DNA of 64,000 nt from G965276765 sp965276825 (GCA_965276825.1 OZ255630.1:3534001-3598000), one strand, 5' to 3'. Shown: positions 9,264 to 17,457, numbered from the stretch's first letter. Numbers and translations are program-made. Notes: a model not told the origin generated them from the sequence alone.

Positions 9264-10394
9264 ATGATGCGATGGGCAACCGGGACCCGGCGCCGTGGAG
9301 TTGCGTTGGCCGCAGCTGTCGGCCTCTTCGCCGCCGGCTGCGGCACGTCGGTCGTCTCCGGGCCGGTCGCCCGGATCACGACGGCCCACGCCGTCGGTGA
9401 CGCGTTCGCCGCGCTGGGCCATCAGCGGGGGATCACCGCGACCCTCTCCCTCGGGCTCGACGCCGAGCAGGTCGGGCGCCTCGGCGCACTCGGCCACTCG
9501 GCGCCGGTCAACCCCCGGGTGGCGGCGGCCATCGCCACCACCCGGATCGTGGTCGACGTCGACAGCACCGACGGGGCGTCACTGTCGGCGCTGCTCTCCT
9601 CGAAGGCCGGGACGCAGACCTCGACCGAGTTGCACCTCCAGGTCGGCGCGACCGCCCCGCTCGACGTGCGCTCCGTGGGCGGGGCGCTCTACGCCCGCGT
9701 CCAGCTCCGTGACCTGGTCAGCGCCTTCGGCGGATCCGCCGCCTCCGCGGCGCGCGCCGTCGGTGCCATCGACCGCGCCGAGCGGGTCCTGCCCGGTGCC
9801 GCCGCCTTCGCCGCGGGCGACTGGGTCCGCATCGACCTGGCGGCGCTGCGCCGGCTCGGGCAGCAGGACGCCGGGGGTCTCCCGGCCGCCCAGCAGGCCC
9901 AGGCGAAGGCTCTGGGCAAGAAGCTGGTCCATGATCTTCCCTCGGCCGTCCACGACGCCCTGGCCCACCACACCACCTTCACCAACCTCGGCGACCACGG
10001 TGGGCGGACCGAGTACTCGGCGTCGATCGCTTCTCGTGCCGCGGTCGACGAGCTGCTCCGGACCGCAGTCGCAGACCTCCGCACCGTGCCGTCGCTGCGG
10101 CTGCTGCTCGCCCACGTGCCGACCACGGTCGATGCCATCCCGGCAACCCAGCACACGGTGCTGCAACTCTGGGTCCTCGACAACCGGATCGAGGAGATCG
10201 ACCTCGACCTGGCCCAGTTCGACCATCACCTGCCGTTCCCGGTGCCGCTCCGCCTGGTGATCGGTGCCGGCACACCGGTGGTCGCGCCGGGCCACGCCAC
10301 GACCGTCGACCCCTCCGCCCTGCTCAAGGGCTTCGCGGCCAGGGCCGGGGGTGCCTTCTCGGCTGGTCCCTCGACCGGCGCCGTCACGCCGTAG
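9264..10394 (+). CDS. Putative lipoprotein, LolA/LppX-like size
   Basis: 376 residues. The N-terminus is MMRWATGTRRR, a hydrophobic stretch, then LFAAGC, a canonical lipobox, so it should be exported and lipid-modified. Start is ATG at 9264 (or the adjacent ATG at 9267) behind a strong GGAGG. The mature part alternates beta-rich segments, for example TRIVVDVDSTDG, with Ala-rich helices, and has a VRSVGGALYARVQL strand typical of hydrophobic-pocket lipoproteins. The length and layout are compatible with a LppX/LprG or LolA-like lipid carrier, but no diagnostic motif is seen. Confidence 0.65.
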   Translation: MMRWATGTRRRGVALAAAVGLFAAGCGTSVVSGPVARITTAHAVGDAFAALGHQRGITATLSLGLDAEQVGRLGALGHSAPVNPRVAAAIATTRIVVDVDSTDGASLSALLSSKAGTQTSTELHLQVGATAPLDVRSVGGALYARVQLRDLVSAFGGSAASAARAVGAIDRAERVLPGAAAFAAGDWVRIDLAALRRLGQQDAGGLPAAQQAQAKALGKKLVHDLPSAVHDALAHHTTFTNLGDHGGRTEYSASIASRAAVDELLRTAVADLRTVPSLRLLLAHVPTTVDAIPATQHTVLQLWVLDNRIEEIDLDLAQFDHHLPFPVPLRLVIGAGTPVVAPGHATTVDPSALLKGFAARAGGAFSAGPSTGAVTP

Positions 10395-10500
10395 CCGTCG
10401 CGCTCCGGCTGGATGAGCGTGCGCTCCCGTCAGGGGGCCACAGAAACCGATCAGGCCGCGAGATGGATAGCACCCAAGAGGTTTAGCGGTCCTCGGTGCC

Positions 10501-10656
10501 GTGATCCTTTGTCTTGTCTTTCTGTACGACTTCGTCTTCCTCATTGTAAGTGCCGTGCACGGAAAACCAGGCGGCACAATACTCAGTGCCGTCGGTATGG
10601 TTGTAGCCGGCGTCATCCTTCGGCTCTTCTACAGGGCTTGCCCTCGCAAGCAATAG
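10501..10656 (+). CDS. Possible small two-helix membrane protein
   Basis: A 51-residue frame from GTG at 10501 to TAG. It reads as two hydrophobic helices (VILCLVFLYDFVFLIVSAV and ILSAVGMVVAGVILRLFY) separated by HGKPGG, with a basic CPRKQ tail that would sit in the cytoplasm. The codons are less GC-biased than in neighbouring genes. The ribosome binding site is weak (GAGG about 20 bases upstream), and the frame stays open back to 10471, so the true start could differ. It may be a real small protein or a remnant of a longer one. Confidence 0.35.
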   Translation: MILCLVFLYDFVFLIVSAVHGKPGGTILSAVGMVVAGVILRLFYRACPRKQ

Positions 10657-10787
10657 CCGCGCGTAACGCCGCCGAGGAGCTCTTCGGGATCCACGTTGGT
10701 GGCTGCCCGCTCCACCGCCATGATCCGTCCAATCGCTGCGGCCCGGTCCCGACGCGCCTTCTGCCGCTTAGCGGTCACCGCCGCCAC
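10629..10787 (-). pseudogene. C-terminal remnant of an unknown gene
   Basis: A 52-residue frame ending in TAG at 10629. It contains AKRQKARRDRAAAIGRIMAV followed by NVDPEELLGG, which looks like a real charged helical protein end. Upstream in the same frame there is no normal start for a further 100 bases. A neighbouring frame gives VVVRASDERG just before, as if a base had been gained or lost near 10808. I read it as a decayed gene. It overlaps the small plus-strand frame by 28 bases, and only one of the two can be real. Confidence 0.25.
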
Positions 10788-10951
10788 CTGGGCTGCGGTG
10801 AGAGGTGGCCATCCCTCGTTCGTCGCTGGCTCGCACGACCACGAACTTGATGGTGGTCGAGGGTGCGGGATGCCGCAAGCAGGCGCGAGCCGCGACGTCA
10901 GGAAGCTACTCGTCGACGACTTCTGCCCACCACCTCATCTCGTTGCCGAAC

Positions 10952-11242
10952 TCATGCGACGGTGAGGGCGCCGACGAGGTCAGCAGGGTCGACCTGGAGC
11001 TGGGCGGGGACGGTCACGACCAGGGGCTGGCCGGTGTCGGCGAGGCGGCGGGCCCCGACGATGGTGACCCCGACGAGGGTGCCGGCGGCGTCGAAGCGCA
11101 GGGCGTGGCCCTCGGGGCTCTCGTCGAAGTCGACGGCCGTGGCCGGGTCCCCGACGTGGAGGTAGAGCACGTCGGCGTCGGCGTCGGCGTCGGCGTCGTA
11201 GTCGACGTTGTCGAAGGTGGTGGTCCCGATGGTGACGGTCAC
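10952..11242 (-). CDS. DUF2283 family protein
   Basis: 96 residues from GTG at 11242, with GGAGAG nine bases upstream. The N-terminal half matches DUF2283: a YDxxADVLYLHV strand, then an acidic VDFDESPEG turn and RFDAAGTLVGVTIVGARRL. In most members the first strand reads YDxEADVLYI; here it is stretched to YDADADADADVLYLHV by a GTCGGC hexanucleotide repeat at about 11177-11200. Function of the family is unknown; members are small and often sit in mobile or toxin-antitoxin neighbourhoods. Confidence 0.7.
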   Translation of the reverse strand: MTVTIGTTTFDNVDYDADADADADVLYLHVGDPATAVDFDESPEGHALRFDAAGTLVGVTIVGARRLADTGQPLVVTVPAQLQVDPADLVGALTVA

Positions 11243-11349
11243 GGCAGGGCTCTCCGGAAGAAGGCGGTTGAGATCGATCCCCCGACTGCTCGGAGTGTAC
11301 GACCGCCTCGAGCCACCTCGACGGCTGGGGCGGATCGAGCCCCAGGTAG

Positions 11350-12155
11350 TTAGCGGACGGGTTGTAGCCAGCCAGCGACCTTCACGGCCTGCCCGTAGCG
11401 GGACGCGACGTGACTGGTGATCGCTGGCGTGGCGACGGCAACGGTCACGCAGACCCGATCGGCGACTTGGCTGCTGCCAAGCAGGGCCGGCCGTAGAACC
11501 CGATCGTCGAGGAGTTGCCGTTGGAGCGCCACGAGCTCCGGTGAGCGGTAGCGGCCATGTCCGAGACAGAGCGGTTCGGGATAGACCCGACGGGCCTCGC
11601 GTCGGTGCCGGTCGAGGTGGCCCGTGAAGAAGAGCGTGACCAGGTGTCGGGTCTGATCGTAGTAGCCGTTGGCATAATCCGGCTGTGTGTCCGCATAGGC
11701 GAACGCCGCGCTGACCTGCTGCTGGCGGGACGATCCGCCGCTTGGGTCTCCGCAACCAGGCCCAGGCGGCGTAGCCGGTCCCGTCCGCGGGGGCTGCGTC
11801 GTGGCCGGAGGCGTCGTCACGGTCAACGTCGAACCGTCCCAACTACCGACCAGACGCAGGGCGGCACTGGTCACCGTCCCGTCCGGGTAGATGTGAGCAC
11901 CGGGCGCGTGGATGATGTCGACACACCACGAACCGGGACGCCGTTGCCGCACCGGGGCGGTAGCGACTGCCGGATCGAGTAGCAGGCCGTGACTCTCGCA
12001 CGGCCGGGTGATCGCAGAAGGCTGGCGTCGACCGTGTATCGAGGCGCTACTCCAGCGTTACGCGGGACCGGGCCTGCCCCCGTCGCGCCCGCCATCGAGA
12101 TCCCACCGCAACCGACCATCACCAACAGCAGCGAGACGAGCCATCCCAGCGACAT
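11350..12155 (-). pseudogene. Broken secreted lipoprotein gene (frameshift)
   Basis: Two frames together make one protein of an actinobacterial secreted family. The first starts at ATG 12155 with a lipoprotein signal (LGWLVSLLLVMVGC) and runs to CGNGVPVRGV. The second continues as VDIIHAPGAHIYPDG, LRLVGSWDGSTLTVT and ends with SRYGQAVKVAGWLQPVR. The frames change at the minus-strand GTGTGT tract (plus 11921-11926); removing one GT unit restores RGVDII. The family has the same order: CGxVPxxGVD, then GxWDGxxLTVT, then a C-terminal RYG..V domain. It is either a recent two-base slip or a base-calling error. Confidence 0.6.
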
Positions 12156-12736
12156 GACCCATATGATGCCCGATCCCCGGACAGAGCAGGACTCGTCGTG
12201 TACTTCTCGTCTCCTCCCAAGATTTGGTCTCGTAGTGAGCGGAGTTCGGGGACCAGGTCGCAAAGCTGGGCGAAGCCCGTCTCGGGAGCCATGTGTGCAA
12301 GTTGGGATTCCTGTCGGGCGAGGACCCTTTCGCTCTCCAGAAGGGGCGGCTCGGGATCACCCGAATCGATGCTGTTCAGGCGTCGGGCAATGAGTTCGTT
12401 GGTCATTGTCGGATACCAACCTGCTCTCTTCTGGAATCTCTGCGCGGTTACGCGAACGTCGCGTGGCCGGACGCCGTCCGAGACCAGCATCTCCTTCGCC
12501 TCTGCCGTCGATATCCCCTCGCTGAGGCTGGTTCTCACCCGGTCGACGAGGTCTTGTCGCATCTTTTGACGCTCCAACCAGCCCTCGGTCAGATGGGCGA
12601 GTGTCCGCCAAGCGGGACCAGTTTCTTCAGAGGTCATCGGGGAGGGCCTTCCGGCAATGGTGATGCCGAGGAGGGCTTCCTCCTGGCTGGCGCCCACGGT
12701 CAGCTTCCAGACGTCTCGCTCGGCCGGTCGGCGCAT
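12119..12736 (-). CDS. Hypothetical charged helical protein
   Basis: 205 residues, rich in Arg, Glu and Leu and likely coiled-coil in part (for example LTEGWLERQKMRQDLVDRVR). I do not recognise the family. ATG at 12736 has GAGGTGA just upstream, a strong ribosome binding site, but this start lies in one arm of a perfect 13-bp inverted repeat, so the ATG at 12637 (GGAAGG upstream) or the GTG at 12697 are alternatives. The 3' end overlaps the next gene's start by 37 bases. It is the first gene after tRNA-Ser on the same strand. Confidence 0.45.
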   Translation of the reverse strand: MRRPAERDVWKLTVGASQEEALLGITIAGRPSPMTSEETGPAWRTLAHLTEGWLERQKMRQDLVDRVRTSLSEGISTAEAKEMLVSDGVRPRDVRVTAQRFQKRAGWYPTMTNELIARRLNSIDSGDPEPPLLESERVLARQESQLAHMAPETGFAQLCDLVPELRSLRDQILGGDEKYTTSPALSGDRASYGSCRWDGSSRCCW

Positions 12737-12774
12737 CCCTCACCTCGGACTCTGAGGTCTCTGAGGGATGCGCC
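12730..12774. repeat. Perfect 13-bp inverted repeat
   Basis: GGCGCATCCCTCA at 12730-12742 is exactly complementary to TGAGGGATGCGCC at 12762-12774, with a 19-nt loop. The arm resembles the 5' end of the adjacent tRNA-Ser gene (GGAGGGATGCGA). It could be a terminator without a T-run, a translation-blocking hairpin, or a scar of tRNA-associated integration. Confidence 0.7.
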
Positions 12775-12792
12775 GGAGGCCGGTCCAAGGCC

Positions 12793-12814
12793 GTCAGAGC
12801 GAGGTGCCTCTGAC
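12793..12814 (-). terminator. Hairpin just downstream of tRNA-Ser(CGA)
   Basis: On the minus strand, three bases after the tRNA 3' end, GTCAGAG pairs with CTCTGAC around an eight-base loop. There is no T-run. It fits a GC-type terminator or an RNase processing stem for the tRNA. Confidence 0.4.
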
Positions 12815-12817
12815 GTG

Positions 12818-12902
12818 CGGAGGGAGTGGGATTTGAACCCACGGTGCCCGTAGACACAACGGTTTTCGAGACCGTCCGATTCGGCCGCTCTCGCATCCCT
12901 CC
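12818..12902 (-). tRNA. tRNA-Ser, anticodon CGA
   Basis: 85 nt. Acceptor arm GGAGGGA pairs with TCCCTCC with discriminator G. The anticodon arm ACGGT-CTCGAAA-ACCGT gives anticodon CGA, reading UCG. There is a long variable arm typical of serine tRNAs and the T-arm GTGGGTTCAAATCCCAC. CCA is not encoded. Flanked downstream by a hairpin and a poorly conserved region. Confidence 0.95.
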
Positions 12903-13016
12903 CGGGCGACTCACGGTACCGTTCCGCGCCCCGCCGGGCAAGGTGCTGCCACCGCAAGGCGGGCGCGCCGGTGTCGGTCGGCCCCGACCACCGAAGGCCA
13001 CGGGCCGCCTGCCCCG

Positions 13017-13523
13017 TCAGGTCGCGGGGTCGCGACGGCGATCGGCGAACCAGGAGCTGAGCAGCCCAGCGGCCTCGGCGGCGCGGACGCCGGCGACCAC
13101 GTCGACCTCGTGGTTGAGGCGGGGGTCGACGCACAGGTTGTAGAGCGACCCGCAGGCGCCGGCCTTGGGATCGACCGCGGCGAAGACCACCCGGCCCACC
13201 CGTCCGGCGACGAGCGCACCGGCGCACATCGGGCACGGCTCGAGCGTGACGTAGAGGGTCACGGCCCCGAGCCGCCAGGTCCCGAGGGTGGCGGCCGCGG
13301 CGCGCAGAGCGTCGATCTCGGCATGGGCGGTCGGATCGGACCGCTGCTCGCGCCGGTTGCCTGCGGCCGCGACGATGCGGCCGTCGACCACCGCCACCGC
13401 GCCCACGGGGACGTCGCCCCGCTCACCGGCCGCGACCGCCTCGGCCAGGGCCGCGTCCATGAAGGTCTCGTCGGTCGAGGGCGCCCCCGGCGACGCGCTC
13501 GGCCCCGGCAGCGCGCTCGACAC
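13017..13523 (-). CDS. tadA: tRNA-specific adenosine deaminase
   Basis: 168 residues from GTG at 13523. Zinc/active-site motifs of the cytidine-deaminase fold are present: TAHAEIDALR (His ligand and catalytic Glu) and PCPMCAGALV (two Cys ligands). The family's N-terminal signature is seen as DETFMDAALAEA, which supports a start upstream of the ATG at 13460. TadA converts A34 to inosine in tRNA-Arg(ACG). The neighbours (tRNA-Ser, hypothetical) do not form an operon with it. Length is usual for the family. Confidence 0.9.
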   Translation of the reverse strand: MSSALPGPSASPGAPSTDETFMDAALAEAVAAGERGDVPVGAVAVVDGRIVAAAGNRREQRSDPTAHAEIDALRAAAATLGTWRLGAVTLYVTLEPCPMCAGALVAGRVGRVVFAAVDPKAGACGSLYNLCVDPRLNHEVDVVAGVRAAEAAGLLSSWFADRRRDPAT

Positions 13524-13704
13524 CTCGCCGACCGTAGCGGTCCTCGCCTGCGACCACCCGAAGGCGCCCGGCATCCCGATGTCGTGACGAGCACCGACTC
13601 CTGGCACGTCTCGGGCACCGACCCACCTGCAGGCGCCCGTCGCCGAGCGGGGCACCCGGCGCAGCGGGAGTCGATCGCCGCGGACAAGCGATAGCTTCGA
13701 GCGG

Positions 13705-14232
13705 GTGAGCGACGTCGGAGACGCAGGCGGGGCGCCCCTGCAGGAGCCTGGCAGCCAGGGGCAGTCCGCACCCGATGCCCGGCCGGCCGGCGGGGAGGGC
13801 GACCAGCTGCTGCCCGCCACCCGGCCGGCCCCGGGGGCCATGGTTCCGGCAGAGACGGATCCGTGGGCCCTGGACCTGGCCGCGGCGACGTTGCGGCTCG
13901 ACAGCGGCGACACCGACACCCTCTTCGAAGCGCTCGGGTCCAAGCTGGAGCGGATACTCGGCGAGGCGGCGCGCATCCAACGTGAGGGTGGCTTCCGACG
14001 ACGCCACCGCGTCGGCAAGATCGTGGTCGACCTCGACGGTGAGCGTCTGGAGGCGGTCAGGACGGCATCCGGGCCCACCTTTCTCTCCGTTCACGCCGTC
14101 CGTGGCGTCACCCTGAAGACCGAGGAGATCGGCGCCGACGAGTGGCTCGGTCGCCTCAACCACCTCGTCGGGCGCGCCGCGGTGCGCAGCGCGACGGTCC
14201 GCGACGCCCTGAGCGGCCTGCTCGACAGCTAG
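13705..14232 (+). CDS. Conserved actinobacterial hypothetical protein
   Basis: 175 residues from GTG. The first 45 residues are low-complexity (Gly/Ala/Pro). The rest has a helix DPWALDLAAATLRLDSGDTD, then a beta-rich part with RVGKIVVDLDGERLEA and VRGVTLKTEEIGADEWL. This layout recalls an unnamed actinobacterial family of about this size. No enzyme motif is visible. It converges on the photolyase-like gene, overlapping its 3' end by four bases. Confidence 0.6.
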   Translation: MSDVGDAGGAPLQEPGSQGQSAPDARPAGGEGDQLLPATRPAPGAMVPAETDPWALDLAAATLRLDSGDTDTLFEALGSKLERILGEAARIQREGGFRRRHRVGKIVVDLDGERLEAVRTASGPTFLSVHAVRGVTLKTEEIGADEWLGRLNHLVGRAAVRSATVRDALSGLLDS

Positions 14233-15467
14233 CGCTGACCTGCGAGGTGGCTGCGCCAGGCGCTGAACGACGTGAGCGGTTCCCCGCCCGGGCGCCGGAG
14301 CCACGGCCAGGGATGGGTCGCGACGACGCGGAGCTTGGCTCTCCTGGCCCGGCCGCCGGGAACGGGTGTGAACGTGGTGGCCAGTGCCCGGCCGTCCAGC
14401 TCGGTGACGGGGTCGCCGACGCGCACCTCCACCGGCCGGCGCGCCGCGAGGTCGCCGAGCGCTTCGGCCAGGAACACCAGGCGCTTCGCCGACAGCCCGA
14501 GCCGGTGGAGCAACGGCCCGTCGAACACGAAGACCGCCGGCAGCTCGGGGCTCGACGCCAGCAGGGCCGGGTCGTCGTCTCCGAGGCTCTCTGCGGTCAG
14601 CCACACCGCGCTCGCTGCGGGCCCGTCGGTCACGACCTCGTCGGGTCCTGCCGTGGCCGCCGGGTCGGGATCGGCCCGGAGCAGGGGATCGGCGCGCACC
14701 CGGTCCCCGGTCGGCGTGTCGGGCCAGGACGCGACGGGACAGGCGTCGCGCAGGACGCAGGCCGCGCACACGCCGGGCGCCCGCCGCTCGACCTGGTGTC
14801 GGGAGAAGCCGTAGGGCCGGCCGGTGCCGGCGCCGATGGTCCACTGCCAGCCGAGCCGGTTGGCCGCCCGCGACCCGTCGAGCAGGTGGGCGAAGAAGCG
14901 GTCCTCGCCGGCCCGCCAGTCGTTGCCGTGCCGGACCGTCCACTGCGAGGCCATCCACATCCGCGTCTGGTTGACCAGCCACCCGTCGCGCTGCAGCTCC
15001 CCGACGGTCAGGTCCATGCAGGCCATGCGACGATCCCAGGCGTCGGTGGCATCGTTGCTGCGCCAGGGCGTGACCCGTAGCGGCGCGGCCGTGCGGGCGC
15101 CGAGTCGGGCGTAGAGGTGGCGGGCGTACTCCTGCCACAGCAGCTCGTCGCGGAACCTGGCCACGTCCCGTCCCGGTCCCCCGGCCGCGGCCGACCAGAC
15201 CCGCGGCAGGGCCAGCAACCCGTGACGGATGAACGGCGACAGGGCAGACGCGCCGCGCCGGGCCGTCGGCCACACCTCGTTGCGTCGGGCGGCGTAGCCG
15301 GCGACGTCGAAGCCGGCGATGGCCGCGTCGGCCGCCGTCTGGCCGCCGGTGAAGCGTTCCGATCCTGCGAGCGGGCCCGACCACAGGCCGTCCAGGTGCC
15401 GGCCGACCCAGTCGACGACGGCGTCCCTGCCGCCCTCGGGCGCGGGCGGGGGAGGAACCTCGGGCAC
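14229..15467 (-). CDS. Photolyase/cryptochrome-like flavoprotein with inverted domain order and four Cys
   Basis: 412 residues. Residues about 25-245 are the helical FAD-binding half of photolyases: LSPFIRHGLL, then DGWLVNQTRMWMASQW, GNDWRAGEDRFF and NRLGWQWTIGAG. Residues 286-412 look like the alpha/beta antenna half (AVWLTAESLGDDDPALL, AVFVFDGPLL), which in ordinary photolyases comes first. Cys150, Cys234, Cys237 and Cys243 (MAC, CAAC, DAC) have the spacing style of the four [4Fe-4S] ligands of iron-sulfur bacterial photolyases. A Pro/Asp linker joins the halves. Likely DNA repair or light sensing; activity is unproven. Divergent from the YbjQ-like cluster. Confidence 0.7.
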   Translation of the reverse strand: MPEVPPPPAPEGGRDAVVDWVGRHLDGLWSGPLAGSERFTGGQTAADAAIAGFDVAGYAARRNEVWPTARRGASALSPFIRHGLLALPRVWSAAAGGPGRDVARFRDELLWQEYARHLYARLGARTAAPLRVTPWRSNDATDAWDRRMACMDLTVGELQRDGWLVNQTRMWMASQWTVRHGNDWRAGEDRFFAHLLDGSRAANRLGWQWTIGAGTGRPYGFSRHQVERRAPGVCAACVLRDACPVASWPDTPTGDRVRADPLLRADPDPAATAGPDEVVTDGPAASAVWLTAESLGDDDPALLASSPELPAVFVFDGPLLHRLGLSAKRLVFLAEALGDLAARRPVEVRVGDPVTELDGRALATTFTPVPGGRARRAKLRVVATHPWPWLRRPGGEPLTSFSAWRSHLAGQR

Positions 15468-15643
15468 GGTGCCATCGTGGTCCGCGGCGGTGTCGTGGAC
15501 ACAGCCAGGGATGGGTGGCCGGGGCAGGAAGAGGGGAACGGCGCCGTCCGCGCGGGCGCCAGCGGGGCGGGCGGCGAGATCCCGAACGCGGCATGACGAC
15601 GTTGCCGGGTAAGAATGGGCATGGTCAACAACGAGGGTCCGAG

Positions 15644-16522
15644 ATGAGCGAGGCCGGCTTCGACTCGCCGCCGCCCAGCACAGGCTCGGTGGTGCCGGCC
15701 GAGGTCCCCGATCCCGGCGCGGTGGGGCTGCCGCCCGACGCCATGCACCGCCTCGAGGTGCTCGAAGGGCGCGGTGACAAGCGGCCGTTCTTCACGAGCG
15801 ACCTGTCGGTCAACGAGTTCCTGCTCGTCAAGGAAGCGGGGTTCGATCCGCGCGGCCTGGTCTACGGCAGCTCGATCTACCACATCGGCCTCCAGCGCAG
15901 GAGCTGGTCGACCAATCAGGAGCTCGACAAGCTCACGCAGGCAATGTACACCGCCAGGGAGCTGGCCATGGCCAGGATGGAGGCCGAGGCCGAGGTGCTC
16001 GGCGCGGACGGCATCGTGGGTGTGCGCCTCGACATCAACTACTACGACTGGGGCAAGCACGCCGCCGAGTTCATCGCCGTCGGCACGGCAGTGTCGGCCC
16101 ACGGCGCCGAGGGCAGCTGGCGGACCGACGAGGGCAAACCGTTCACCAGCGACCTGTCCGGTCAGGACTTCTGGACCCTGGTCCAGTCGGGCTACCTGCC
16201 GCTCGGCCTGGTCCTCGGAACCTGCGTGTACCACGTCGCCCACCGCGGGCCGATGGCGGCCGCCACCCAGGCCGGGGTGAACACCGAGCTGACCAACTTC
16301 ACCCAGGGCCTCTACGACGCCAGGGAGCTGGCCATGAGCCGCATGCAGGACGAGGCGCTGCGCCTCGGCGCCGAGGGCATCGTCGGCGTCCACCTGGAGG
16401 AGAAGAACCACTTCTGGGGCAGCCACGTCATCGAGTTCCTGGCTGTCGGCACGGCCGTCAGGCCGGCGCCGGGCGCCGAAGGCCCCGGGCACCCGGAGCT
16501 GATGCTGCCGATGGACACCTGA
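15644..16522 (+). CDS. Tandem YbjQ-like (heavy-metal-binding/UPF0145-type) domain protein, paralogue 1
   Basis: 292 residues from ATG 15644 with GAGG upstream. It contains two copies of one domain, about residues 43-145 and 162-280. Each begins FFTSDLS/PFTSDLS, has GxxPxGLVxGxxxYH, a helix with ARELAMxRMxxEA, then LGAxGIVGVxL and ends in xxEFxAVGTAV. This is the YbjQ/UPF0145 pattern, a small fold proposed to oligomerise and bind metal; function is unknown. No signal peptide is visible. It is the first of three tandem paralogues, and its TGA overlaps the next ATG by one base. Confidence 0.7.
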   Translation: MSEAGFDSPPPSTGSVVPAEVPDPGAVGLPPDAMHRLEVLEGRGDKRPFFTSDLSVNEFLLVKEAGFDPRGLVYGSSIYHIGLQRRSWSTNQELDKLTQAMYTARELAMARMEAEAEVLGADGIVGVRLDINYYDWGKHAAEFIAVGTAVSAHGAEGSWRTDEGKPFTSDLSGQDFWTLVQSGYLPLGLVLGTCVYHVAHRGPMAAATQAGVNTELTNFTQGLYDARELAMSRMQDEALRLGAEGIVGVHLEEKNHFWGSHVIEFLAVGTAVRPAPGAEGPGHPELMLPMDT

Positions 16523-17457
16523 TGGCCGCCTCCGGCGATGCGGTCCCCGAAGCCAGCTGGTCGAGCACGCTCTCGGTGGCCGAGATGTCCGCCATCCACC
16601 AGGCCGGCTTCTCGCCGCTCGGCCTGGTGCTCGGCAGCTCCGTGTACCGGGTCGGCATCGACTGGTCGCCCAACGACTACTACTCCTACGCCAACACCGG
16701 CGGCGGCTTCGCCGGTGGCGTGGCCGGCGGGGGGTTCGGCGGCATGGGCGGATCGTGGGCCGGACGGGCATCGGGCTTTCCCGGCTGGACCAAGTACTAC
16801 AACCGCGGCGGCTGGGCCGGCAGTCCGATCGGCTTGAGCGGGATGGCCAACTTCGGCGTCGTCGCGCTGTGCTGGGAGCGCACCGTGCTCGAGTCGGGCG
16901 TGGAGGAGGCCGCATCGCTCGCCATGGCGCGCCTGCTCGAGGAGACCCGCAGGCTCGGGGGTCACGGGGTGATCGGCACCCGGCTCAACTTCCGGTGGAT
17001 GGAGGGCATGACCTCGACCGTGGAGTTCACCGCCATCGGCACCGCGGTGGTCAGGCCGGGCGCGGCGCTGCGGGGCCACCCCTTCACCTCCCACCTCGAC
17101 GGGCAGGCCCTGCTCAAGCTGCTCAGGGCCGGGATGGCGCCGGTCAAGGTCGGCGTCGGTGTCGGCGCGGTCACCGCGTCGGTGCCCACCCTGTCCGTGA
17201 CCGGAAGCGCCGAGGTCACCCCCTTCGGCGACGCCATCGAGGCCAGCCGGCGCATCGCCGCCGACCACCTGCGCGCCAGCGCCGGCGGGTCGGGATGGGC
17301 CGTGCTCGGGACCCTGGCGTCGGTCAGCATGGAGGGCGAGACGGCCGGTCGGACCATGACCACGGTGCTCACCGGCACCGCGGTCGAGCGGGTGGCGTCG
17401 GAGCGACGCGACCCCCTCCCGCTCCCTCTGCCCATCATGCGGCTGTCGAAGCCGTGA
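16522..17457 (+). CDS. Tandem YbjQ-like domain protein, paralogue 2, with Gly-rich insert
   Basis: 311 residues. The N-terminal domain opens with STLSVAEMSAIHQAGFSPLGLVLG but is interrupted at about residues 55-110 by a Gly/Tyr/Trp-rich stretch (YANTGGGFAGGVAGGGFG) before resuming with ESGVEEAASLAMARLLEET and HGVIGTRL. The second domain (about 195-300) is more diverged: PFTSHLDGQALLKLLRAGM, then AADHLRA and MTTVLTGTAV, and it lacks the usual RM helix. Translationally coupled to paralogue 1. The insert could be a loop or a self-association element. Confidence 0.65.
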   Translation: MAASGDAVPEASWSSTLSVAEMSAIHQAGFSPLGLVLGSSVYRVGIDWSPNDYYSYANTGGGFAGGVAGGGFGGMGGSWAGRASGFPGWTKYYNRGGWAGSPIGLSGMANFGVVALCWERTVLESGVEEAASLAMARLLEETRRLGGHGVIGTRLNFRWMEGMTSTVEFTAIGTAVVRPGAALRGHPFTSHLDGQALLKLLRAGMAPVKVGVGVGAVTASVPTLSVTGSAEVTPFGDAIEASRRIAADHLRASAGGSGWAVLGTLASVSMEGETAGRTMTTVLTGTAVERVASERRDPLPLPLPIMRLSKP

